Assembly (NCBI GenBank): GCA_034401135.1
Contig: JAWZSP010000004.1
Span: 3,720,001-3,784,000, forward strand
Source: Volutella citrinella
Lineage: Eukaryota; Ascomycota; Sordariomycetes; Hypocreales; Nectriaceae
Direction of reading: 5' to 3'
DNA: 64,000 nucleotides
Part shown: positions 34,472 to 44,300 of the stretch, piece by piece
Numbering within the stretch: position 1 is the first letter of the stretch
Layout: the number at the start of each line of letters is the position of its first letter
Translations under genes and position numbers: made by a program
Notes under the pieces: generated by a model
The model's database searches: none
The model's input: only the letters and a program-made list of their open reading frames with translations
Told to the model about the DNA's origin: nothing

Positions 34472-35376
34472 TGCCCATCGGACCCGTTGTCGCGCTGTCC
34501 CATGGCGGAGGTAAGTGACTCGATAATCAATCCCCCTTTGAACGTATACTAACACTCCCAGGCCCCATGCCCGTCCTTGGTGACCCCAACCACGACAGCA
34601 TCGTGTCATCGCTGCGCAACCGCGTGCCCAAGATCCTCAAGCTGGGCACGCCGGAGCAGCCGCGGGCCATCGTGCTGGTGACGGCGCACTGGTCGACGCG
34701 TCGGCCAACCATCTCGTCCGGGGCCAAGCACCCGCTCTACTACGACTACTACGGGTTCCCGCGCGAGTCGTACTCGCTCAAGTACCCTGCGCCCGGCAGC
34801 CCCGAGATCGCGCGGGAGGTGCAGGCGGCCATGGCGGCCGAGGGCCTGAGCGCGGAGCTGGACCCGGAGCGCGGGTGGGACCACGGCGTCTTCATCCCGA
34901 TGCTGCTGGTGCACCCGGCGGCCGACGTGCCCATCGTGCAGGTGTCTGTGCTCGAGTCCGAGGACCCGGCCGAGCACCTGCGCATGGGCGCCGCGCTGGC
35001 CCGGCTGCGCGAGCAGAACATCGCCGTCGTCGGGTCGGGATTCGCCTCGTTCCACAACCTGCGCATCATGATGCCGCTGCTGCGCGCGAGCAAGGAGCAG
35101 CAGCGCCAGTTCCGCGCCGTCTCCGACGAGTGGAACCGCGCGCTGACCGACGCCGCGTCCAAGCCGACAAAGGGAGCGAGGGGCGAAGCGCTGGCCGGAT
35201 GGCGCAAGTTGCCGCACGCGGATACGATGCATCCGCCGCACGGGGGCGAGCACTTTATGCCGCTGCTGGTGTGTGCGGGGGCGGCGCTCGAGGGCGAGGA
35301 GACGCAGAGGTACGCTGATGAGTTCGTGGGCGTCGAGATTAACACGTACTACTGGGGGGCCGACAAGGTGAAATGA
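34471..35376 (+). CDS. LigB-family extradiol dioxygenase (4,5-DOPA type), 2 exons
   Basis: Non-haem iron or zinc extradiol ring-cleavage dioxygenase of the DODA/LigB class III family. Related enzymes open DOPA or other catechols. Exons 34471-34510 and 34562-35376 give 284 aa. The 51-nt intron (GTAAGT donor) lies in the codon for the glycine of GGGP. Metal-binding and catalytic histidines are visible in VALSHGGGP, LVTAHWST, GWDHGVFIPMLLV and GGEHFMPLLV. HPLYYDYYGFP and VGSGFASFHN are further family signatures. The length is usual for fungal members. The coding sequence is very GC-rich compared with its surroundings. The ATG at 34471 fits homologous starts, but the frame stays open upstream through the AAC tract to an ATG at 34285. 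The physiological substrate is not shown by sequence. Confidence 0.9.
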
Positions 35377-35683
35377 GTGGGTGGTTGTTAGTTGTTTTAT
35401 CATAGTGTAAGCGTTATGTTAATTATCTCATTAAAATCTTGTCCGTCTTGCGATTCTACCAAGGGATATCTCATCCTGGTGACATGACGCTGAAGTAACT
35501 TGCTGCGAGGTTCATATTGAACAAGACACGGCCTACTCAACTTTATCTTGCAGAGTATCGATCAGCCAGACATTGCCTCTTCTCTGCTGTCGAAATGATG
35601 ACCAAACCATCTCTCAATCTCGTCATGAGACACCGCCATCACGCTTAGACCGCTCCTGGAGCGTTTGCGTCCACACGAGCCTC
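35377..35683. other. Intergenic region
   Basis: 3' flank of the dioxygenase and 5' flank of the tRNA. Nothing recognised. Confidence 0.4.
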
Positions 35684-35780
35684 GCCCGGCTAGCTCAATC
35701 GGTAGAGCGTGAGACTCTTACGAGTACACGATTCTGAAATCATAATCTCAAGGCTGTGGGTTCGACCCCCACGTCGGGCT
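35684..35780 (+). tRNA. tRNA-Lys (anticodon CTT) with intron
   Basis: Acceptor arms GCCCGGC and GTCGGGC pair (one G-T), followed by the unpaired T at 35780. The D-arm contains GCTCAATCGGTAGAGC, the anticodon stem is TGAGA with TCTCA, and the T-arm is GTGGGTTCGACCCCCAC. The anticodon CTT lies at 35717-35719. A 24-nt intron (35721-35744) sits one base after it, the canonical position for eukaryotic nuclear tRNA introns. The A and B box promoter elements are intact. Confidence 0.95.
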
Positions 35781-36137
35781 GTTCCTATAAATGGAACGAG
35801 CACAAGCGCGGCTTCTCTTTTTGTCTTTTTGTCACTGTGAGAAGATCTTTTTGGTCGGGTGGAAGTTGGTATCCAGAGGCTTCGCGACTCAACTTCATCA
35901 CCAAGAGTCAAGTATCAACATCAAGTCTTGGCAACTATCTTCCAGTCACCTCCCTTGTCACCATATCTCGCTTTTTGTCTCCTTCCTTGACTTATTTAGC
36001 GCCAGACAATTGGTTTCATAGTTGGAGTCATCAACCCGAGCAATTCTCTACTTCACGAACCAATATCCCACCCCAACACCAACACCAACACCGTCCTGTG
36101 AACCGACAATATAGGCTCCCTTGAACCACACCCGAGC

Positions 36138-36256
36138 ACATACGACCATAGCTCCTAGAGAACACGGGGTCCCGTCCGCTCCCCCCTAGTTAAACTGGGA
36201 AGCGGCAAATTAGTACTCGGGTCGGTGACGACCGGGGAATCCTTGCTGTTGTATGT
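36138..36256 (+). rRNA. 5S rRNA
   Basis: 119 nt from ACATACGACCATAG to CTGTTGTATGT, with closing ends that pair. The internal GTCCGCT and the GGTCGGTGACGACC arm are typical of fungal 5S rRNA. It is followed by T-runs that can stop RNA polymerase III. It lies 358 bp after the tRNA-Lys gene, on the same strand. Confidence 0.93.
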
Positions 36257-36680
36257 TTTTGTCTCTTTTTTTTTTACTTTCTTTTTAATACTCTTTATGC
36301 CCTTATCAACTAGAAACTCAGCCTCAAGCAAGTCATAAAGCGCTTATCCATATTGTCTACTCTGGCAAGTGGCAATGTGATATGTGGGTGAATGGCTTTC
36401 ACAGATTCAGGGAGGCATGTTCCGTCCACCAGCATTTCCGGTTTGTGCCCTTTCTTTTATAAGTGAACACGACGCCCATTTTATAATTTGATCCCCACGA
36501 ACCTACATATCTTTGATATGCTTTCGCTCCTCAGGGCAGAATTGGCCAACGGCCGGTAGATTATCGGGTGTGACCAGATGTAGCACGCGTCAACTTAAAA
36601 ATCCACGGGAATGACATCGACTATTTGTCTCCCAGTGCAATCCCGAGCATTGCTGCTGATAGTCGAGCAATCCGGTCACG
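36257..36680. other. Intergenic region
   Basis: 3' flank of the 5S gene, starting with a long T-rich terminator, and 5' flank of the ceramidase gene. Nothing else recognised. Confidence 0.4.
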
Positions 36681-37604
36681 ATGGGACACCATAACCGCCA
36701 TTTTGCTGGCGATCCATACGCATTGAGCGGAGCATGGAGTTCGCCCACGAGCACGGCAAAGTAAGTGGGCGACTCTAGCCCGTGAAACCACACGCAGGGA
36801 CTGATGAGACGAGCAGCTTCTGCGAGGAGGACTACGCTGTCACGCGATACCTCGCCGAGTTTGTAAATTCCTTGACAAACCTTGCCTACGGTATTTACCT
36901 CCCTCACATACCCTTCCTTGTGATGATGCCAATCCGGTCCAGTGTACTACGCGCTGCGATACATGTACGGCTCCGGCAGACAGCAACACGCCCTGGTGCC
37001 GAGACTCGACGCCATGTCTGTGTCCTTATTTCTCCTCGGCATTGGCTCGTTTCTTTTTCATGCCACCCTCCGCCATTCTATGCAGTTCGCTGACGAGCTC
37101 GCCATGCTTGGGCTTGTCTGGACCCTTCTCCAGGGGCTCCTGGTGGCTCGGTGCCCGCCCGGGAGAGTCGTGTACGTCAATGTCGGACTGGCTGTCCTGT
37201 TCCCCCTCTTCTCCGCCTTTTATGTGTGGAACGGCAAGATTATTTATCACGTCTACGCATTCACTATCGCGCTCGTCCTGATTGCCGTTCGGGGGTATTA
37301 CCTCTTGCTGTGGATGAAGCCCAGCTTCCCGCAACACAAGCTCGCCAGGTGGAGAACCGGGGGCCGCAAGGTTCTCTGCATGCTTGCCGTGGGGTATGCC
37401 CTTTGGCAAATTGATCTGGAGTTTTGCGCTCAAATGAGGCAGTTTCGACAACGGATCGGGCTCCCTTGGGCATGGGTCTTGGAGTTGCACGGATGGTGGC
37501 ACATAATGACTGCCGCCAGCGCGGGGGCATTCACGGATATGGTGAGGGAGCTGCAGGAGCAGCTGGAAAGCGAAAAGGAGGAATTGTGCTCTCACTCGCT
37601 CTAG
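36681..37604 (+). CDS. Alkaline ceramidase, 3 exons
   Basis: Integral membrane hydrolase that splits (phyto)ceramide or dihydroceramide to sphingoid base and fatty acid, in the ER/Golgi; yeast relatives are YPC1 and YDC1. Exons 36681-36760, 36817-36890 and 36943-37604 give 271 aa, the usual length. Both introns are GT-AG (56 and 52 nt) and join in frame. NFCEEDYAVTRYLAEFVNS is the family's N-terminal signature, with the acidic residues that bind calcium in the human homologue. Zinc ligands are expected in SFLFHATLRH (with DE in QFADELAM) and in the last-helix motif LELHGWWHIMTA. Seven hydrophobic segments can be drawn. The C-terminal tail is acidic and ends LCSHSL. Confidence 0.92.
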
Positions 37605-39851
37605 TGATTTTGCCATATCGCAGGCTCTGCCTCGGTCAACTGGGCCTAGCGACCAAGGACCAATAGTCAATCATATTAGAAGTCGATGTAGAGCATTAAA
37701 TCCCCAATGAAGCCCCTTAAATACCAACCAGAAACTCACCAGCTAGCCGTGCACGAGGCCAAGACTGCTTCTTGTCGTAATGCGTCACCCTAACCGCCTA
37801 CTATCGCAAAGGGCACTCTTAGACTCCTTCAAAACCAAGGTCCGGACTCCCATCACCAGAATGCCTCTCCGGCGCCGAAATCAATGGCGAATTATAGGGG
37901 TCTGATATATGACGCCATCGCTCTCTCGGAGAAAAAAAATGTATTCCGTCATGACTCGGTTCCGGCTCCGGAGGCTCCGGGCTCCGGGGGCTCCACCACA
38001 TCTCGGCCGACTAAGCCAGCCACCGGTATCCACTTCTCCACCCGAGCTCGGTCATCGCCGTCGCCGCGCCCTTTCCACGGGGAGCATCTCCGCGCCACTA
38101 TACCACCTTCCATCAGACCGAACCCATCACGGTGCACTAAACTGCCATGAGTCGGGATTCCGGGACCGGTTCTCCCATGGAATAAATCCTGTGGTTTGGT
38201 AGCGTGAAGCAGCAGAGAGGCCATCGTTCCCAGACGCTGGAGGGCACTCGTTCGTCTAACGAGTCTTTGGGCTCTCGGTTGGAATAGCTCAATCCGTTTA
38301 GCATCTCCCCGCCTGTGAGTCTAGATGGCCAGCCAGGCGAGAGGCGGCATCGTCACCTGGATGGATGGGCGGACTGCATTACCTCGACGCTGATCCCCCG
38401 CCTACATCGGCTTGTGATAGATAAGCAACATCCGCTTATGAATCTGAACATACTGCACTGCTGCAGAGGTCACCTCAAGAGAGGCTTGACTAGGAAACAC
38501 ACTAGCTGGTCAATGGGCGATCAAATTAGCCCAGTGTGCTTCTTGTTTATTGTTTCCCATCGTCACATGGCGTCGGCCCCTCGCCCCGAGCGCTACTGCA
38601 CACCCAGGGCGGCGCCTGCAATGTCTGAGCCCTCGTTTCCTGTTTCGACCAAGCACCTGCCAGCCGCTGATAATTGCCGTGACTGCGTCGTCTCTCATCT
38701 GCGCAACGCCTAAATCGTCTGCAGCCAGGCGACGTCTTCCCCAATCAGGGCCAAGTGCAGCCCCCCCGGGGAAAATGCCCACTACCACGGCGCCCTGCGG
38801 GTGAGCACGACCTCCACTATGACTCCTCCGCCGTTCAACCCTCCTCGATGCTACCGTCGGCCGCATTTCCGGGCCCGGCACCTGCCTGTCCATTGACAAG
38901 CCCCGGTCGTTCGTCCCGTGTGACCTTTGGGGGATTGGCGCCTCCCTGCTCGTATGAGGCGTTGGTCCTGTGTCCTACGTAGTGTGGACGGGCGAGGGGT
39001 CAGCGGCGCGGGCGGCCATCTCCGACCATCGGCGGCGTGTACGCCAACCAAAAAAAAAAAACCTGGAAGCCACACGCTGGGCCGTCTCCGCGCTCTCCCA
39101 CAATCTGTCCCCACACCCGCATCTCCATCGACTGTTCCCCCCCGCCCTGTGTTGCACACGCCTTGTCTCGTCCCCAGACATTCATGGGTGTGTAGAGTGT
39201 GCCCCAGACGCCTCATATCTTGGCAACTGCGCATCCATGATCCAACCCAGCTGCAGGGCCATCGAATCATAGACACTGGGCGCCGCCGCTTGCCGCTCTG
39301 GCATCAACGACATTCTTTCTTGGCAGACGGCAATGGTCACACGATAGTCTCACGAGCATTGCTGGTCAAGAGCTTGCGTAGGATTATGTTTTCACATGTT
39401 TTGTATTGCTTTTTCTATAGCTATTTTATTGCATTTCTTTCTCTTCGCTGGGGCTGGCTGTCCATCAGCCACCCGGTGCAGAGCGCCTTGCTCAAACAGC
39501 TCTGCTCTGCTACTGCAGCTGCAGCGCGCACATGGGTATATCCTATTCGGCCGTCATGTGTCCGTGTGTCGTTTCTTGTCAGACACACTCTCAATATCAA
39601 CTTTTATAATCCTTCGCTTCCCAGAAAACAAGAATACAACAAGTAATAGTACTGAGAAGAAGAAGTCCTGTAGTCCCTTTCCCTTTGTGACATCGGAAAG
39701 ATGCATTCTCCTTCCTCAACGCTGGTGGGGGTATAATTCGTTTCTCGTGTGGTGCATTAGAGATATTAGATAGAAGCAGGAAAGAATGAAAAAAAAAAAA
39801 AAAAAAAAAAGACAAAAGGCAGTTGCGTAAAGGTAGAAAAGAGCCACAAGT
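37605..39851. other. Gene-free stretch
   Basis: About 2.2 kb between the ceramidase and the arrestin-like gene. It has an A12 run near 39050 and an A22 run at 39789-39810. ORFs here have no recognisable features. Confidence 0.4.
39789..39810. repeat. A22 homopolymer
   Basis: Twenty-two A on the plus strand (T22 on the strand of the arrestin-like gene), about 40 bp past that gene's stop. It could be part of its 3' flank or the tail of an old retroposed sequence; no such sequence is recognised next to it. Confidence 0.9.
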
Positions 39852-41315
39852 CTAAGTGCTGCGCCTCTGTAGGTTCAGGCCGTCCATCTGTCGGTCCAGG
39901 GCCTCGGCGCTGAGTCTAAAGGCGTCGAGCTCCTCGAGCTCCTCGTACTCGACAATGGGGCTCTCTGCCATGGGGTAGGCGGGAGGGCTGGGGGGCACGT
40001 CCTGGTAGACGGGAGGCGCCTCGTTGTCCCAGCTCACGCCCATGCCAGCGTGGTCGGTCATGATGACGCCGTAGTGCATTCGCAGAATGCGTCCGGTGCC
40101 AGTCTGCGTAGCGAGCTGGGGTTTGCCCTCCGGGGCGTACTCGCGGGAAACGACGAGCTCGATAAGCAGCGAGTGGGTCACCTCGACGCCCTCCGGGGTC
40201 TTGGTGTCGCAAGCGTACTTCAGCTCGCGAGTGTGCGCCTTGTACTGGTTGGGGAAGTAGTCAAACTCCATCTCCACGGTGCCGTCGGCGCCGCTGAAGT
40301 CCGACTTCCAGCCCTCGTGCAGGTGCTTCTCGCCCAGGAGGCGGACCTCGGTACGGGGTAGGGAGCGCTTCTCGGGCTCGTTGGTGGTAGGGCACACGAC
40401 GTGGCGGTCGCAAGCCGGGGCCACGCTCTTGATGGTCTCCTCAAGTCGCCACGTAACCTTCTTGAGGCGCCAAAAATCCATAGTCTTGGCCTTTTCGTTG
40501 CGAGAGATGAGGCCGTCGAGGCGCAGAGAGACCTTGTTGGTTCCGGTGGGGTGGATGATGGAGCTGTAGTGGGCGCTGGCCTTGATGTTGGTGGGGGGGA
40601 AGACGCGGACGGAGTGGTGAGGCAGGTCGTGCTCGGGGAGCGACCGCTTGACGTTGAGCGTCTTCTCAAAGTGCACGGCCGAGCAGGTGGTGTTGTGGGA
40701 GTTGGGCGAGCGGTTCGCGTAGGCGTCGGCCCGGAATTCGTAGCTGATGGCAACGACGGGGGTATCCATGGAGGCGGGCAGGTGGCCGCCCAGGAGGATG
40801 GAGAAGGGGTAGGCATGTCGGCCCTTTCGCAGAATCGTGGGGTGGGGGAGAAACTGCCAGCTCTGGAGCTCCGTGTACTGGTTCTGGCAGTCGGTACAGT
40901 GCCCCTGGAACGGTCGCTTCTGAACTGTGTGCAGACGGAGCGAGGCAGTGAAGCCGCCAATCTCGACACATTCGTCGCGGACATCAAGGAACATCTGGCC
41001 GGAAACGAGAGCGCCGGTGCTCTCCTCGGCGTTGCCGTGGAAGACAATGGGGGGGCTCTCGACGCTCCAATCTATGGCCACGGCGGCGTTCTGGTCCTTG
41101 TGCGACTTGCCAAAGGGCAGAGAGAGGCGGTGGTGCTTCTTGTCGGAGTGGTGGTGGTCCATCTTGACGGCCAGCACGTTGGGGTGCTCCTCGCCGTCAG
41201 ATGTATAAGGGCTGTTGTTGCGGCTCGAGTTTCGAGATCGAGAGGTGGCGACACGCTTGATCTGCGCAATGTTGCCAGACGACGTGCGCAGGAAGTTGGA
41301 CACGCGGTGGGGCAT
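39852..41315 (-). CDS. Arrestin-like LDB19/ART1-type protein
   Basis: Arrestin-related trafficking adaptor, expected to guide the Rsp5-type ubiquitin ligase to plasma-membrane transporters so that they are endocytosed. Intronless, 487 aa from the ATG at 41315 (MPHRVSNFLR); upstream codons are open but begin with GTG. A Ser/Arg/His-rich N-terminus of about 75 residues precedes the arrestin-N/LDB19 domain. Signatures include QSWQFLPHPTILRKGRHAYP and VVAISYEFRADAYANRS. The arrestin-C part runs to LRMHYGVIMTDH. The C-terminal tail has PPVYQD and PPSPPAYPM, Pro/Tyr motifs related to the PPxY ligand of Rsp5 WW domains, in an acidic setting. N-terminal serines suggest phosphorylation control. Confidence 0.88.
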   Translation of the reverse strand: MPHRVSNFLRTSSGNIAQIKRVATSRSRNSSRNNSPYTSDGEEHPNVLAVKMDHHHSDKKHHRLSLPFGKSHKDQNAAVAIDWSVESPPIVFHGNAEESTGALVSGQMFLDVRDECVEIGGFTASLRLHTVQKRPFQGHCTDCQNQYTELQSWQFLPHPTILRKGRHAYPFSILLGGHLPASMDTPVVAISYEFRADAYANRSPNSHNTTCSAVHFEKTLNVKRSLPEHDLPHHSVRVFPPTNIKASAHYSSIIHPTGTNKVSLRLDGLISRNEKAKTMDFWRLKKVTWRLEETIKSVAPACDRHVVCPTTNEPEKRSLPRTEVRLLGEKHLHEGWKSDFSGADGTVEMEFDYFPNQYKAHTRELKYACDTKTPEGVEVTHSLLIELVVSREYAPEGKPQLATQTGTGRILRMHYGVIMTDHAGMGVSWDNEAPPVYQDVPPSPPAYPMAESPIVEYEELEELDAFRLSAEALDRQMDGLNLQRRST

Positions 41316-44300
41316 GGCGGCGATGGGAGGCAAGTGCAGCCCTTGGTAATGCGTGGTGTAGGTTTGGGGGGGAAGGAGGTATGCGTGGGCGCGGCAAAGA
41401 ACCTGGCTCACGCAGCAGCAAGGGAATCAAATCCTTCAGGGATGCTCCTCAGTGCTGCAGTCTCGCTCTTTCTATGTTGTTCGGTTCCCTGCTCTTCGCA
41501 AGTTCCGTCCTCGACGTCCGGCGTCGAGAGGCGAGGGAAGCGGCGGGTGTGGTGGTGGATGGCACGGATGCGGTACGGCCGAAACCAGCCAATGCCGATG
41601 ACCTGACAAGTGGTCGCCTGACGCAGTCGTTGCAGGGCCTGCGGAAGCGCCAGCCGTATGACGGAGGTGGGCGGCGTTGGTAAGGGATTTAGCGCCCAAG
41701 GAGAAAAAAATTGCCTTTCTGTTTGGGAGCCCTGGTCTTGCGTAGTGGTGGCGTGCGGGTGCGTGTGTGTGTGTGTTGCCCCGAAATCGCTATTCCCTTC
41801 TCTTTTTTTTTTGGTTGTTGGAGAGGCTTGGGAGCGAGCGGCTATGATGCCAATTGCGAGACTTAATGTGCCTTTTGGTCGGTGTGTTTAGTCGGGCGAC
41901 GCCGGGCTGGTGGTATAGTAATGTCCTGGCGTGTAAGTGAAGCAGAGCTTACAGACAGCGAGTGACTGGGGTGGTGGGAGTGATGCGTGTAAGTGAGTGC
42001 GAGGTGTGGTGTGGTGCAGGCTGGGGCAGCACGGGGTAGGTCTGTGTCCCGTGTATTGGAGATAAGATCTGGATCTGGAATCACAATGGAAGCGTCAGAA
42101 AGTCATGAGAAAGAACATTCCTCTCCAACATAGTCGGGGGCGAGGGCGTCCCCAAGAATAAATATCCTGCTTGGTCGTCGCAGAGCTCCTGGGGGCGTGG
42201 CCGGCCCAGGAAACGATGTGTCATAGCAAGCAACGCCCTGCCATGACGAGCTTGTTAAGTGGCCCCTCAATTGCATGTAATGCGAGCCCGTGGGCTGCGG
42301 CATCCACTGCCAGACAGACGCCTCCCGCCTGACTCTGTCGTGCTCCTTGCGGGAGGGCGTGTGGAGGGTGTGCGGTGTGTGCGCCCACGGGGAGTGGCTC
42401 GCGTAGTGCTGTGCCGCTCCGGGGCGGCTCAGAACCCGGCCCTCAACTGCTCTTGTGCTCTCTGTCGCCTGGCCTTTTTTTCCTGGGCGGCACCTCATCG
42501 TCTTGGACGGATGGCCTGTGGGTGGCCCGAGCTCCCCGCCTGTTCTGCCTCTTTTTCTCTTCTTCCTTTCTTTTTTCGGAACGGATTACTCTGTGCACGC
42601 CTCGCCCTGACTGCCCTGGGTGGTGCAAGGTCTGTCGTCGTGCTAGCGTGCTCTCCCCCTACAACGCGGCCATCTCCCTCTGTAATGACAATTGACCCTT
42701 ACCCATCCTGGCATGTCACGGCGAGAGGTGCCGAGCGAGGGCGTGTGGCGGAGAGGTGCGCGGTGGGGCTGCCAGGAGCCCATCTTGTGTTGCGATCGTG
42801 GATCGTGACCCAGCTTCAACTCCCGTTGGGTGCCATTCTCCCGCCATGAATGGCCGGCGACGACTCGCGCTACTGTCTCGCCCTGGAGCCATGGGATTTG
42901 GCCGCGACAACAAGCGACTCGGGTGAGCTGACGCCATACGCACCATATGCACAGGACGCCGACGCTGCCCGGTAGTGGCCGTCACGGCACCGACGTCGTG
43001 TCAGTCAACAACAGCCAGCGTTCAATCATACGTTAGGTTGACAACTCGATGCCGAGCCAAATTAGACACAATAATGCAACAATGTGTGCAATTCATCTGA
43101 TCCCTCCCATCTGCCAAGATGGGATTCCTGATTGTCCTGCGACAGCCATGTGCCGCCGTTGGTCGGCCGTTGGTGAGAGCATCAATCCGTCAGCATCAGC
43201 AGAGGGCCACCGGCCCGGAGGTGCGCAGATGGCGTCCTGCTGTACACCCGCTGACGGCAATCCGTACGGTGCGGTGTCGACCAACGACACTGGGGGCTGG
43301 CGTCGGTAGGACATGCCGTCGCTCTTCGGTGTTTGCTCCCGGCCTACCAACCTTGGCACGCCTACAGGGGCTCTGGGGGCTGGAGCGGTTGGTCACCGGA
43401 CCGCTATTGCGAGCCAGGCTCATGCTCGTACGTTGGTGTGAGAGCGCGCTCTGGCCAGCCACGGGCGGCGCCGCACAGTGCCTCGATTCGCAGAGCCGCG
43501 GAAATGCTGCCTTATGCCGACGTCACAGTAGCGACCACCTGGTGATGGGATGTGATGCTTCGCCAGAGGGGCGTCACATCAGGTGTTGCAGGCCGTATTA
43601 CAGGGCGGTGTGCGCCCTCCCCTCATTTCCCCATACCAACCCGCAAAGTGCAGTGCATATTCCAGCGCCCTGCTGCTACGACTGCTCACAGTGGCCGTCG
43701 TCGTCGTGCTCACCATCGTCAGGTGTTGAATGTTTCCAAGGTATCCATCCATGGTGGCCCCCCTTGGACCCCTGCCAATGGAGGAGCAGGTGGAGAGCCA
43801 GATCCATGCTTCCAATAACGACAGGACCGAGTCACCAGCACCGAGTCCACGCCCTCTGTAAAAACGCGGCTTTAGGAAGGCAGGAGGAGAAATCTGGCGG
43901 GCTTTGTCAAAAGTACACGCCATGATTAATTGCAGTACGCTGCTTTTAAAATCTGCCGCTAGCTGGGTTTCCCGGAACCGTCGTCGATGGAGCGCCACCC
44001 ACTTCCGCCCACGGGACGCGCGGGCCCCACTGCAGACCTCGTACGCTTGGACACACCTCAGGTACGGAGTGAATATTTGTATGCCGATGGCGTAGGCGGG
44101 AAGGACTTTCAAGAAAAAAACTCTGAGGCCGGCATTCCAGTCGCCGCCCCGGCCACGTTCGGCGCCATAGCTTCGCATCGAGAAGGATCTCCAACGCTCT
44201 AGGGCGCAATCGATAGTAACCTTTTCCGTTTTCCCCTTGTTCCTGCTCCTGTCGTTTTCTCTCTCTGGGTGTTCTCTGGGTGTGCAGACAAGCCAGGGGT

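Noticed and set aside
34606..35403. 265-codon minus-strand ORF opposite the dioxygenase.
   Set aside because: It is an antisense frame in a very GC-rich gene, consisting of Arg/His/Leu-rich filler.
39789..39810. A22 run considered as the tail of a retrotransposon (LINE or SINE).
   Set aside because: No reverse transcriptase sequence, polymerase III boxes or target-site duplication were recognised beside it.
40401..41606. 401-codon plus-strand ORF opposite the arrestin-like gene.
   Set aside because: It is the reverse-complement shadow of a well-supported gene and has no protein features of its own.
43119..43925. 268-codon plus-strand ORF in the gene desert.
   Set aside because: Composition (Arg, Cys, Trp, Ser) looks like out-of-frame translation. 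Other long frames overlap on both strands and no family motif is present.
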